Position numbers and translations under genes: made by a program. From Hymenoscyphus infarciens (Eukaryota > Ascomycota > Leotiomycetes > Helotiales > Helotiaceae): 64,000 bases of DNA. This document shows positions 48,201 to 58,814 of the stretch, in pieces; the stretch's first letter is position 1, and each line of letters begins with the position of its first letter. The stretch lies in contig LLCB01000156.1 of assembly GCA_001414345.1 (NCBI GenBank), positions 1-64,000 of the forward strand. The letters run 5' to 3'. The notes beneath the pieces were generated by a model, which was not told the origin of the DNA, did not search any database, and saw nothing but the letters and a program-made list of their open reading frames with translations.

Positions 48201-49365
48201 ATATATCGAAGTCGAGATAGTATATAAGAGACGTCTCCTAGTTAGTAGTTTTAGATAATAGGATTAATTCGTTTAATAGTAGTATAATTTAAGTATAATT
48301 AATTACTTCTAAGAGATACTTAAGTAGTAGATAGCTAGTAGCGAGGGCTTCTTTAAATAGAGCTTAAATTAAAACGTTAGTATTATTATATTCTAATAGT
48401 TCTAAACTAGTTTAGAAACTAGTTTAGAGATTATATAAGACTAGAAATCTAACTTTTAAGAAAAGATAAATAAAATAATAATAATAAGAGATAAATAGAT
48501 ATTCTTAGAGATTTAAGTAGAGGCGATAGTAATCTATTAGTAATAATCAAAAAGTAAGTAAATTAAGAGTATTATTATGTTTATATATATATATAAAAAG
48601 GAAGTAAATTTCAACTTATATAAACCCTCTATACTAAGACCTAGAGTGTGGATATTAAGTCTAATAAATAGAAACTATTCGTAATATATTTATTTAAGCT
48701 CTTGTTACTTAAATAATCGCTCGAATACTATCTATCTATTTAATATTTATAATAAATAATTAATATTTTATTTATCAATTCGTTGTATAGACCTATTTAA
48801 AGGCCCTTCAACGTCAAAGACATCCGCCTCTATGAAATGAGCCTTAAGCGTCTCCCTATCTAAATAGAGTTCATACCCCAGTTCCAAGAAGTCTCCATTC
48901 AGCTCTACACCCCACAGGTTCTCAGATAGTGCGCCGTCATAGACCAGCTTGCGGAGATCTTAGGCGCAGCAGCACCCGAGATCGAGCAAGGAGGCCCCTT
49001 CTTTAAGCCGCTTTAAAACCAGCGAATAGGAAGGGGAGCGACAAACGCTGAGATCAACGAAGCAGAGTTGTCTAATACATAGATAAGGGTAGATTTCCCA
49101 AGCTCGGTCACGCTATTTGAGGTCAGTCGTCAACTATCGAACACCAGGAACAACTTGGTCATTGTACCACTTCTAAGATGTGCGGAATCACTCGATCTGG
49201 GCCGATATGACTGTAGTTCTCTAATAAATCTCTCTGAGCTTCGGGGATATTCTCGAGAGTTGGCGTGTACCGTGCTATAGATTTATCACGAGTTCCTATC
49301 TCAGGTGGGGTAGAAGGAGGGGCAGTGGTGGTCTCTGTGGATGTTATAATGAAATTGATCTTCAG
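45283..49365 (-). pseudogene. SAM-dependent methyltransferase split by a transposon
   Basis: The N-terminal part lies at about 48804-49365 and the C-terminal part at 45283-45643 (last stop TAA at 45283-45285). The N-terminal half reads RYTPTLENIPEAQRDLLENY, an intron (about 49162-49112), then RAWEIYPYLCI and the SAM-binding motif I region LLDLGCC. DLRKLVYDG and GYELYLDRETLKAHFIEADV follow. The C-terminal half continues with MDFIHIGLFLHLF and RIVSLMKPEKGCLILGQQIG. The layout matches the class of small methyltransferases often found in fungal meroterpenoid and polyketide clusters, but no other cluster gene is present. Besides the transposon there is a TAA at 48960-48962 inside motif I, where relatives have Gln. 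The 5' start codon was not found. Confidence 0.8.
45652..48795 (-). mobile_element. hAT-like DNA transposon, RIP-degraded
   Basis: A 3144-bp AT-rich insert. Its ends are inverted repeats of about 18 bp: TAGGTCTAGACAACGAAT on the left, and TAGGTCTATACAACGAAT read inward from the right, with one mismatch. It is flanked by a perfect 8-bp duplication, TTTAAAGG, at 45644-45651 and 48796-48803. An 8-bp target duplication with short TIRs and this length is typical of hAT elements. The minus strand has long tracts that could be a degraded transposase, but no catalytic residue can be assigned, so the superfamily rests on the ends. Confidence 0.82.
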
Positions 49366-49550
49366 GCGGGCTGATTCGACTGAACAATTGAAATGAATAA
49401 GAAGCGAGATACTAAGAACAGATGAGGAGCGAGGACATGTATAAGTAAGGCATAATCTTAGAAACGATTATTTAGGCATCAGTTCGACGCTTATATCTAT
49501 ATACCTGTTATATAGCAGGCAGGCAGGCATAGACAGGCAGGCATAGGCAG
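49366..49550. repeat. GGCA-rich microsatellite beside the right transposon nest
   Basis: GCAGGCAGGCAGGCATAGAC and related units at 49515-49550 form a short imperfect (GGCA)n array. It directly abuts the left end of the TA-flanked element. Confidence 0.7.
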
Positions 49551-49552
49551 TA

Positions 49553-50986
49553 CTAGGTGTACTAGCTAGCACCTCTATTATAATAGTGTTATAATACTAG
49601 TTATAAAGCCTTAAGTCTACTAGGAGTACTAGAAGTTTTTTATAATAAACTATATAATAACTACTTTATTTAGTAAAGTATTATAACTCTTATAAGTATA
49701 GTACTTTAGATTACTTATTTTAGTATATAAGTATATAAAAGATTTTTAAAATATATAAAAGTAGCTATATCTAGCTCTACTTTAGAGTTAGAACTATATA
49801 ATATATAAAAAAGTATATAATAAGATAAGATCTATTTAAATATAAAAATCTTTTTCTAATAACTTTTATATTAAAGAAGTTATAGCTATTTTGAAATAGA
49901 GAAAAGTCTTAGTTTAATTATAAGTTCTTTGAAAATAGAAGCTATTATAGAAAAAGTTTATATCTAAGTAGCTCTTATCTTATTATATATTTTTATATAT
50001 ATTTTTTCTTAAACTTTTTATTAGAATTATCTTAAATATAGTTATAGCTTCTTTAATATAAAAGTAAAAAAAGGTTTATTTATATCTAAGTAGCTCTAAT
50101 CTTACTTTATACTTTTACTTAGATTATATAGTTATAGCTCTTTAAATAAGCTAGAGATAGTTACTTTTATATTTTATAACTAAATAGTACTAAATGTTCT
50201 TTAATATTCTAAAAGCGTACGCTTAGATAAGATTAGTATTTATAGTAGCTAAGAATAAGATAACTTAGGAAATCTAAACTCGATATATAGTTATTATAGA
50301 AATTTCTAGAAGAATACTATACTATTATACTATATTATATTTATATATAACGTCTTAAGATTTAATATATCTAAAGCGGTTTTGAAAATACTATTATAAA
50401 AAACCTTTATATAATAGATATTAAAAGTAATTTATATTATATATAAAGCTATAGCTACTTTAGCTACTCTAGCTTATAATATATATTATACTATACTTAT
50501 TATATCTAGTATTAGACTATTCTACTAAAATATAAAAGCTTTTTATAATAATAGATTTGAAATTATTAATTACTACTTAGTATTTTATATCTTTGATTTT
50601 TATTTAAATAAACATAGTAAATAAATCTTCTTAGAGTTATAATTAAACTTAAAAGAAGCTTTATATTATATCTTTAAGTTTTAGAGATAGTATAATATCT
50701 ATAATAGAATAGAGAGTAAAAGCTATAATAGCTTCTAATATCTTTAATAAAATAACTAAACTATAGTTTCTTTTAAATTATAAGTAAAGTCTTTATAAAG
50801 AAAGAACTAAGAAATAATAGTAAACTAATTCTAAACTTATATATTTATATAATATATTATAAAAAACTTTTAAATACTAGATATATTATTAGTAGTTTAA
50901 GTATATCTAGTATTTCTAATATATTTAACTCTTAAGTACACTATTATAATACTAGTTATAATAGAGATACTAGCTAGTATACTTAG
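49553..50986. mobile_element. TIR element with TA target duplication (Tc1/mariner-like relic)
   Basis: The outer bases are CTAGGTGTACTAGCTAGCAC on the left, and CTAAGTATACTAGCTAGTAT read inward from the right. These roughly 31-bp inverted repeats differ only by RIP-type G/A and C/T changes, and both continue CTCTATTATAA. TA occurs on each outer side (49551-49552 and 50987-50988). At 1434 bp it could be a mariner-sized or non-autonomous element. No transposase frame is readable. Confidence 0.6.
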
Positions 50987-52245
50987 TATTAGCTTTACTA
51001 GATATACTAGAAGTAAATATAATATTATTATAATTATATATTTTTACTTACTAATTTATCTACTTACTCTCTAATACTAAATCTATCTCTCTAGATACTC
51101 TACTTATATAAGAGATAACTTATAAAGTAATTTTTTGCTTAATCGCTTAATTTATTACTTACTTTTTTAATCTATTATAGTTTTATAGAGCTAGGTAGTA
51201 TATAAAGAGATAAAAAGCTAGTTATATAAATAAATACTCTCGAGACTTAGAGAGTATATAAATTTAAACTTAATATTCTAAGTAGTAGAAGTTTAATAGT
51301 AAGTTAGTCTTAGGATTATAGATTAGATAGTATATTAGCTTTAATACTAAGTATATTAATACTATAGTAGTATACTTAGTACTACTAGTATATAAAAGGT
51401 TTTATAATATATACTTTAATAAGAGTCTAGTACTTTTAACTAAGAAAATATATAACTAAAGCTTAATCTTCTTTCTTTTATAATAATATTACTAACTAGT
51501 ATTTTGAACTTACTTTTAACTAGAATTACTAAAAAGTACTTAATATTAGATTTTAGAGTATCTCTCTACTAAATTCTTATACTAACGCTTCTAAATTATA
51601 CTCTTTTTAAGAAGCTTAATAATTATATTATATATACTTTTATAATATATAAAACTAAGTTAAAAACGCTCTAAGAAGTCTTATATTTAGAGGTGAGAAC
51701 TCTACTATATATATAGAGAAAAGAGATTATATAAGACTCTCTTTTTCTTATAATAAATATCTATAGATCTAGAAGAGATAGCTTTCTAAGTCTATAAATA
51801 AAAGCTAGATTATAAAAGAATCTTTTAACTATCTCGCTCTTTATTTCTACTCTAGAAAGTTTTATATATTCTTAAAAGTAAGTTTTAACTTCTAGATTCT
51901 ATCTAACTTTCTCTCTTATACTCTAGTACTCTATTAGCTCTAGCTTTAGTAAAAATAGCGAGTAGCGTTCGTAAGATATACTAGCTCGTAGTTAGTATTA
52001 TATTTACTAGCTTTATAAAGTACTAAACTTTAAAACTTAAATATATTCAAGTACTTCTTTAAGTAAGCTAGTATAACTTCTAGTTTATAAAAGTATCTCT
52101 AAGAGTAATAATAGCTAAATTTATAGCTAAGCTTATTATACTTTCTATAAAAGACTTCTATAAGCTCTTTTTATTAGAGCGAGCTACTAAAGAATAAGCT
52201 ATCTTTTAGAGTAGCTAGTATAATACTAACTAAGCTTTATAAGCC
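50987..52245. repeat. AT-rich repeat DNA, unassigned
   Basis: RIP-type composition without readable frames. It contains copy 2 of the dispersed ~110-bp repeat (51650-51755). No boundaries or family are assignable otherwise. Confidence 0.6.
51650..51755 (+). repeat. Dispersed ~110-bp repeat, copy 2
   Basis: Starts AAGTTAAAAACGCTCTAAGA and ends CTCTTTTTCTTATAATA; matches 186-290 and 53622-53735 in the same orientation. Both this and copy 3 are preceded by ATAATATATAAAACTA, so homology extends further left. Confidence 0.6.
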
Positions 52246-52259
52246 TTTAGAGAGTATTT

Positions 52260-53451
52260 TTTTTTTTTTTTTTTATATTTAAATAGTCTTTTTAGCTGCC
52301 TAGAGCCGGCGCTATGTAGACGTACTATTTATAGGGTTTTATCTAAAAGTAGCTTATATACTCTTTAGAGTGTCTATTACCAGGCCCGCTATATATATAT
52401 ACCTCTATACTCCTGGCTTTATATCCTAGTAATAGCTTAGTATCTCCTTCTATTCCCTCTATTCTAATTCGAATTTAATGTTTTTAGTTATTCTTATAGA
52501 CGACTAATTTAGTACTTTATAATAGCTCTTAAAAAGGGCTTAGTTAGCTCTCCTCTATATAGGACTAATAATAATCGTCTTCTAGTGTATTATCTTATAT
52601 AAAACTATCCTCTAATATATCCTTAACCTAAGTTTCCTAGTTCTATCTTCTATTCCCTCTACTCTATAGTTCTATACCTCTTAAAAGGTATTTTACTACT
52701 TTATCTAAGAGCTATTAAACACGCTTTAAATATCTACTAATATAAATAATAGAGAATTGGTTCTCTATAACTAACTAGAGAATTAGTTCTCTACTCTATA
52801 GTCTTATACCTTCTAAGAGGTATTTTACTACTTTATTAAAGTACTATTAAACATACTTTAAATATCTTGATATAAATAGTAGAGAGTCTATTATCTAGTT
52901 ATAAAAACCTCTCTATGTTTAAACTCCTATTTATACTACCTAGGCCTCTTCTAATTACTTTATTACTGTCGCTAAGGGTCCTTTACCCCTTCTAGTAATT
53001 CTCTTAACTTAAATATAGTATATACTAACTATATAGAATAACTGCTATAGGTATTACCTCTAATCTTAGGTTAGTATATAGCCCTTGCCTTCTTAGAGTT
53101 ATATATAATTCTATAATATATCTAGAGTAGAAGTCCTCTAGTATTAGCAGATATATAGAATCGACTTTAGAGACTTTCTCGATTAGTTTGTTTTAGTAGT
53201 CTATAGATACTGCTATTAAGTAAATAAGCTATATAGGTCTTTTTCGTTAATATCTAGTATATTACTATATATAACGTAGCTTCTTTATAGAAGGTTAAGA
53301 GGCTAAAAACTTTAACTATTATAAAAAGAGGTATTACTACGTTGCCTTTTTAACTTAAACTTAGCTCTATAGATAGTTCTAGAGGCGAAATAGAACTACT
53401 AGAGGTTTATAGAATATACCGTGTATAGATGTTAAGTCTTCGTATCCCCTT
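52260..53451 (-). mobile_element. Poly(A)-tailed retroelement (non-LTR/SINE-like) with 14-bp target duplication
   Basis: The plus strand begins with a run of T (52257-52274), the poly(A) tail of a minus-strand element. A perfect 14-bp direct repeat TTTAGAGAGTATTT flanks it (52246-52259 and 53452-53465), the pattern left by target-primed reverse transcription. The element's 5' end on the minus strand starts AAGGGGATACGAAGAC. It is less RIP-altered than its surroundings and keeps GAGCCGGCGC. No long frame is visible, so it is either non-coding (SINE-like, large) or a deleted LINE derivative. Confidence 0.8.
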
Positions 53452-53621
53452 TTTAGAGAGTATTTACTAAGAATAAGTATTAAAGAAAAGAGGTTAATTA
53501 TACTAACTAATAGCAAAGAGCGCTTATTTTATATAATTTATTAATATCTAAGATATTTGTTTTAAGATAGATTCTAGTAGATTAATATAAAACAACTCGA
53601 GCTTATAACTATAATATATAA

Positions 53622-53735
53622 AACTAGGTTAAAAAGGCTCTAAGAAGTCTTATAATCGAAGGTGAAAACACTATTATATATATAGAGAAAAGAGATTATA
53701 TAAGACTTTTTCTTCTTCTATAATAACTTTAAATC
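53622..53735 (+). repeat. Dispersed ~110-bp repeat, copy 3
   Basis: Starts AGGTTAAAAAGGCTCTAAGA and ends TTCTTCTATAATAAC. It and copy 2 flank about 1.87 kb in direct orientation, into which the poly(A)-tailed element inserted; this could be a small LTR-type (TRIM-like) element. Confidence 0.55.
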
Positions 53736-54589
53736 TTAAAGAAATTAGCTTTAAAGTCTATATTTATAGAATAGTATTATAGAGTATAAAAGTCGATTTT
53801 TTTAGCTACGAAGCTATTAAGAGAATACTAAGACTACTATTTTATCTCGTAGTTATAAAAACAACTTTTATCTACTACTTAGAATATTAAAAATATATTA
53901 CTAAATATAATATTAAATAAATATATTTATTTAAAAGACTTAAGTTTATTTATATTTATTAGAAATTACTATTAAAAGACGTAGTTATACTATAATAGTA
54001 AAGAGACGTAACTTAATTTTCTAGTAAAAAGTAGATTTAAAAAACTAGTTAATACTATTACTATATAAGTACTTATATTCTAGAATACTCGCTATAGCTA
54101 TAGATATATATCTAAGACGTTAGCTATTATAGACTTAGTATAAAGACTATTATTCGCTTTAGATACTATAGAAGAACTACTTTCAACTATAGTATTTTTA
54201 TTCTTAGTTCTATAATTAATTATAAACTAGACTATAGAAGTTATATCTAAGTTCTTTTAATTTCTATTAAATACTACTATATTATAGTTATAAGTAAAAT
54301 AGAAAGAGTTAAAAAAGAGAAAAGTATTTCTAGATAACGAAGTAATAAATAATAAATATTTTATTTATAATTTATATTCGTAGATTTTTAAATATTCGTT
54401 ATTCGTAGTATACTAATTATTTAGAAATAAATACTACTATTTACGAAATTATTAATAATATATAAAAAGTAACTAGTCTTAGTATCTCTAGTTATAATAT
54501 ATCTCTAACTAAGTTACTATATCTTAACTCTAAACTTATTTACTTAACTTCGAGCTAATTTATATAATAGCTAGCTATTTTAAATAGCT

Positions 54590-54840
54590 AAAAGTACTTA
54601 TTATATATATATAAGGTTTTAGTATTATTCACTATATTAAAAAGATATTAGACTTTAGTATTATATAATCTCTTATATATAAAGTCTTAAACTCTTCTAT
54701 AGTTAGAAAAAACTTAATCTAGTCTTTTTCTTTATATTAGAACCTAGTATTTATATATATTATTCTATTAAATATACTTCTATATATCTTTTCTATAGAA
54801 GTATATCTTTTATATTCTTATAATTTAAGCTATAAAACTC
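54590..54840 (+). repeat. Possible relic of the gypsy LTR
   Basis: CTTTATATTAGAACCTAGTA followed by TTTATATATATTATTCTATT resembles the 3' part of the gypsy LTR (CTTCTATATTAGTACCTAGT at 12307 onward), and the order of neighbouring words is similar. Strong divergence prevents setting ends. Confidence 0.4.
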
Positions 54841-54984
54841 TCTTTTTCTTAGTAATAGAGAGAGTATACTTAAATAGAGAATATTTATAAATATTTTTAT
54901 AAAAGAAATACTTATTATCTAAGAGCTATTTTAGCTTATATATATTAGTACTTTTTTAAGAGATATACTAGTAAGAATAAAAAT

Positions 54985-55585
54985 ATTATAAGAGCTTTCT
55001 CTAATATATCTTTAATCTAAGTCTCTTTATTCTATTCTCTATTCTCTCTACTTTATAGTTCTATATTTTCTAAAGAGTATTTATACTACTTTATTTAAGA
55101 GCTACTACTTATATTTTGAATATCTCTATATAATAATTATAAATAGTAGAGAATCTATTCTCTAGTTTTATACTTCTATTTATATTATCTAAGTCTCTTT
55201 TAATTACTTTATTACTATTACTAAGAGTTTTTTATCTCTTCTAGTACTTCTTCTAACTTAAATATAATATATACTAATTATATAGAATAACTACTATAGA
55301 TATTACTTTTAATCTTAGATTAATATATAGCTTTTATCTTCTTAAAGTTATATATAATTCTATAGTATATCTAGAGCAGAAGTTCTCTAGTATAGTACTA
55401 TATATAATATAGCTTCTTTATTAAGAGTTAAGAGGTTTTAAAAACACTAATAGTTATAAAAGATATTACTACGTTGCTTTTTAACTTAAACTTAGATCTA
55501 TAGACAGTTCTAAGGCTAGAATAGAACTGCTAAAGGTTCGTAGAATACACCGCGTACAGGTGTTAAGTCTTTGTATTCTAACCCC
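54985..55585 (-). mobile_element. Second, partial copy of the poly(A)-tailed element
   Basis: Aligns in order with 52595-53450: CTAATATATCTTTAATCTAA, CTCTACTTTATAGTTCTATA and, at the far end, GAATACACCGCGTACAGGTG. It shares the GGGG 5' end with the full copy but lacks the tail part, and it is more AT-mutated in its left portion. Confidence 0.65.
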
Positions 55586-55619
55586 GGCGACTTAGTATAG
55601 TATAAACGTACTACGTAAA

Positions 55620-56059
55620 TTCCTACCTCTTAGATCATAGTTACTTCCTCATATTTTTATCTTCTAAATTAGGCTATTAAGTTCAAAAGAATATTCATTT
55701 GGATCCGTTGTTTTTAACAAAAGGAAGAGGACTGTAGAAGTTCTGCTGTTGCCATGATCTAACGCGTGGTTGGTGGTAGGAAATTAGGCGCGAGACGATG
55801 TTGAAAGGCGGGGTTTCTTCAGTGGTTCGAATTACGGGGATTTACATACCCTGAACTTTGCATAAAAGCAGTACATAGCGCGCGCTGAGGCAGACTCTTT
55901 TTCATCTCAACATTGTCAAGGCGCCCTAGTAGAGGTGGAGGAAAACTGAAAGAAGTCTTGAACCTAGATCGCCTTTCAAGCTTTGGACACTTCTGCGTCC
56001 CTCTTTCGTTAACTTGAGCATCAACTATACAGGAAAACTGCGGCAGATCTTGATTCAAA
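55620..56059. other. Boundary of the right repeat nest and upstream region of the kinase-like gene
   Basis: Base composition returns to normal at about 55620. About 440 bp precede the next ATG. A 79-codon minus-strand frame here has no domain. Confidence 0.5.
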
Positions 56060-57013
56060 ATGGTACCTTCGTGGATTCCTTCAATTTTACGACCTAACTA
56101 TGCGTGGAAAGCTCGAATAAATCTTACCCCATCAAGCACGATACCACCGACTCCTTCGCCCAGCCGGCAGATTGTTCAGCGATTCTGGGGGCATGTACAC
56201 ACGTTTCTAGTAACCTTCTCACGGCACTATTGCCGGTGGGTAGGCATCCAATTTGATAATCAAATCATCCCACTGCCTTTTGGGCTTCTTCTGAAATGGT
56301 CCGATGGCACACGGCTCGAAGAAATCCTCACCACCAAACTTTGTTACGCCGCCGGTTTACCAACGCCTTACATCATATCGTACGGTTCACACCCTGATAC
56401 GCCACACGCCCCGATGTCAATTCTGATGACTCGGCTTCCGGGTCGCGAATTGGGACAGGTTTATGAATCATTAAGTCCCAAGGCAAAGGCGACCGCCCTT
56501 TCGGAGTTCAAATTTTACCTGTCCAGTATCAGAAAATGGAAAAGCCCATGGAGCCCAGAACGGATATGCAGCATTACCGGAGGTCCCATTCGAAGTATAC
56601 GTGTTCCCAACCACATCGTTGGACCTTGCGAAACTTCTCAAGACTTCCACGATCACCTCCTTTCCGCAGCTTACAATTCTTTCGGATCAGAAGAAGTATT
56701 CAATTCCAAACTTCAACTCGCCAAAAACCTCCAGACCTTACAAGCCAAACGTCCTAGTGTGAAATTCACTCATGGCGATATCAAACATCATAATTTCCTG
56801 GTTGATGACATGGGTCATATCACAGGGTTTTTGGATTGGGAGGCTGCGGGATGGTATCCCGATTTTTGGGAATGGACCACGGCTATGAGGTTCGTGCCTG
56901 AGGATTTTTGGTGGTTTGATTTTCTGATTGAGAGTGGGGCTGGGGAATATAGAGAGGAGTCAGAGTGTGAGAGGGCGTTGACAAGTTTGACTGTAGACTC
57001 TTATTCTTGGTGA
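56060..57013 (+). CDS. Aminoglycoside-phosphotransferase (APH)-like kinase-fold protein
   Basis: Single-exon frame of 317 residues. Proteins of this APH-like family are very numerous in filamentous fungi; substrates are mostly unknown and antibiotic resistance is not implied. The N-lobe has IIPLPFGLLLKWSDGTRLEE and AAGLPTPYIISYG, with the Lys of LLKW in the ATP-binding position. The catalytic loop is HGDIKHHNFLVDD (HGDxxxxN pattern), and the metal-binding Asp sits in GFLDWEAAGWYPDFWEW. These residues look intact. The ending after TVDSYSW gives a length normal for the family. The start MVPSWIPSILRP is the first Met. It lies alone between a repeat nest and a gene-poor stretch. Confidence 0.87.
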   Translation: MVPSWIPSILRPNYAWKARINLTPSSTIPPTPSPSRQIVQRFWGHVHTFLVTFSRHYCRWVGIQFDNQIIPLPFGLLLKWSDGTRLEEILTTKLCYAAGLPTPYIISYGSHPDTPHAPMSILMTRLPGRELGQVYESLSPKAKATALSEFKFYLSSIRKWKSPWSPERICSITGGPIRSIRVPNHIVGPCETSQDFHDHLLSAAYNSFGSEEVFNSKLQLAKNLQTLQAKRPSVKFTHGDIKHHNFLVDDMGHITGFLDWEAAGWYPDFWEWTTAMRFVPEDFWWFDFLIESGAGEYREESECERALTSLTVDSYSW

Positions 57014-58814
57014 GAGGTGGAACTTCAAGTAGGTGTTGGGAGTTCGAACGGGGAAAGTCTTAACATTTGAGGAGGGCAAACAAGCCGAACTCATTGGGGA
57101 CTAGCGCCCGGGTACAAGTTTCACTCAAATCTCCTATTTCTCTTGCACTCCCTCCCCTTGAAACTTCCCAGGTAGGCTTTTCAGGCACTTGGATGGAGTT
57201 CAATCACTCCTGCCTGGCTCCTTCCAAACGAGAGGTGTTTGCGACGAATACAATGAAATTCGCGAACTATGCCAGGCTTCTTTCAAGCCTTCTTTCCCCT
57301 GATCTTTCTATTATACCAAGCTCGAGTCCCGTCCCATCCGGTCTTTGCTAAGCAATATCCCAACACAGTAGTATTTCCAGATACGGCCAGCTAGAGTGCC
57401 ATTTCTCTTCCAAACCGAGTTAGGTTGAAAGTAGATGTTTCTAGTGTAGTAATCTCTCCTATGCTCAAATCAGGTCCTTTCTATACTTCACACCTGTAGT
57501 GCCTCGGTTAAATTTCTCATGAACTAGATATCTCCAGTTTTTATTATACAAGTATACGTAGTTCACACTTCACCTAAATAAATACCCTTTCTAAATAGAG
57601 TTTGCTTGTTAGCTGTTATTCTTCCGTCATAAACTATGTAAGAAAAACTAGATCAATACGCAGTCTGTATACTTGAATTTCCTAAACGAGCTCAGCTATA
57701 TCACTACTAAGTGGACTAGTTACAAGATTCAATTTTTCATCATCGATTCAAAAGACGTCTCTATTCAGCCAAATCAACTCTGCTCACAGCTCCCTACCAA
57801 AGAAAAAACGAAACAGCGGGAAAAACGCCAAGTAAGAAGCTTGTCCAACTATCTAAATGAACCTCCCACCATTACCCTTAAAGGCTTGAGAGAGTTCACC
57901 TATCCTACTACTTTGGGATGATCGAATTCATTGTTCTAGTAGCTATCAGATAATAATGACCAAAGAAAATCAGATCCACGGAGATGATTGCCCCCTCGCA
58001 TAGTATATTTGATTCTCGGAGGAGATTTAGAAGAAACACTCAATACCTCACTTGATTCACCCAAAGCTCACAGACGTATCAACAGATCAAACAAACCACC
58101 CAGCAATACCAAGAAACCGGCTTCAAAGTCACGCATCTCTCAACCTGTCAGTACACCTTCTCCACGGACCCTACACTCGCTAACTCACCAACAGTCAAAG
58201 ACCACTTCATCCAATTCCCAATCGCCAAAGCAGGGGAGAATGAAATCTCCCCAAGGATAGATCAAAAAGCAGCACATGAGATTTACCATGAAAGGAGACA
58301 CGAGAAACGGAGTTGGGATCTCAAGGAGAGGGGTGGAATAAGATGAGGATACCACGATGAGTAAACCACTTGTCATTCCATTCTTCTGGCCCAAGAGACC
58401 GGCTTGGGATAAGAGCGGTATTTGGTACTTTGTGTTGTGGAGTAGAATCAAGTCAATTCTACTATTCATGACCTATAAATCTAAGATCTTAGACGACCTC
58501 AATTTTTTACTGAAGATATAGTGATTCCTACGCCATGTTTGCTTTCAATTACACTAACTCCAAGCTTACCCACTAGCCCAACTTAGTTTTCTTAAACTAG
58601 TTTAGACGAGTATTATTTCGTCATAATTGAGTTTCACCACTAACACACACTTGACTCCAAGCCTTCCTTGAACGAGTTTAGGTAATTACATCAGAACAAA
58701 AATAGAGGTTCCAAGACACCCCACCCCTCTCTTGCTATCTTTTCTTTCTTGCCTTTATAACTCCCCTCCTCCCGTCTCTCCGAATCCAACTTCAATCTCA
58801 AAACAAACAACATC
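57014..58814. other. Gene-poor stretch
   Basis: 1.8 kb. Frames at 57067-57351, 57673-57921 and 57988-58260 (90 codons, Ser/Thr/Pro/Lys-rich) have no domains. The last resembles in composition the unknown protein gene that follows and could be a degraded relative or a small gene, but I would not annotate it as one. No repeat structure is evident. Confidence 0.4.

Noticed and set aside
45283..49365. Remnant of a biosynthetic gene cluster
   Set aside because: The methyltransferase resembles cluster enzymes, but its neighbours (amidohydrolase, APH-like protein, OPT pseudogene) do not include a synthase, cyclase or other backbone enzyme.
49500..49550. CRISPR-like spacing of GGCAGGCAT units
   Set aside because: Units are contiguous and imperfect with no spacers; a microsatellite in a eukaryotic genome.
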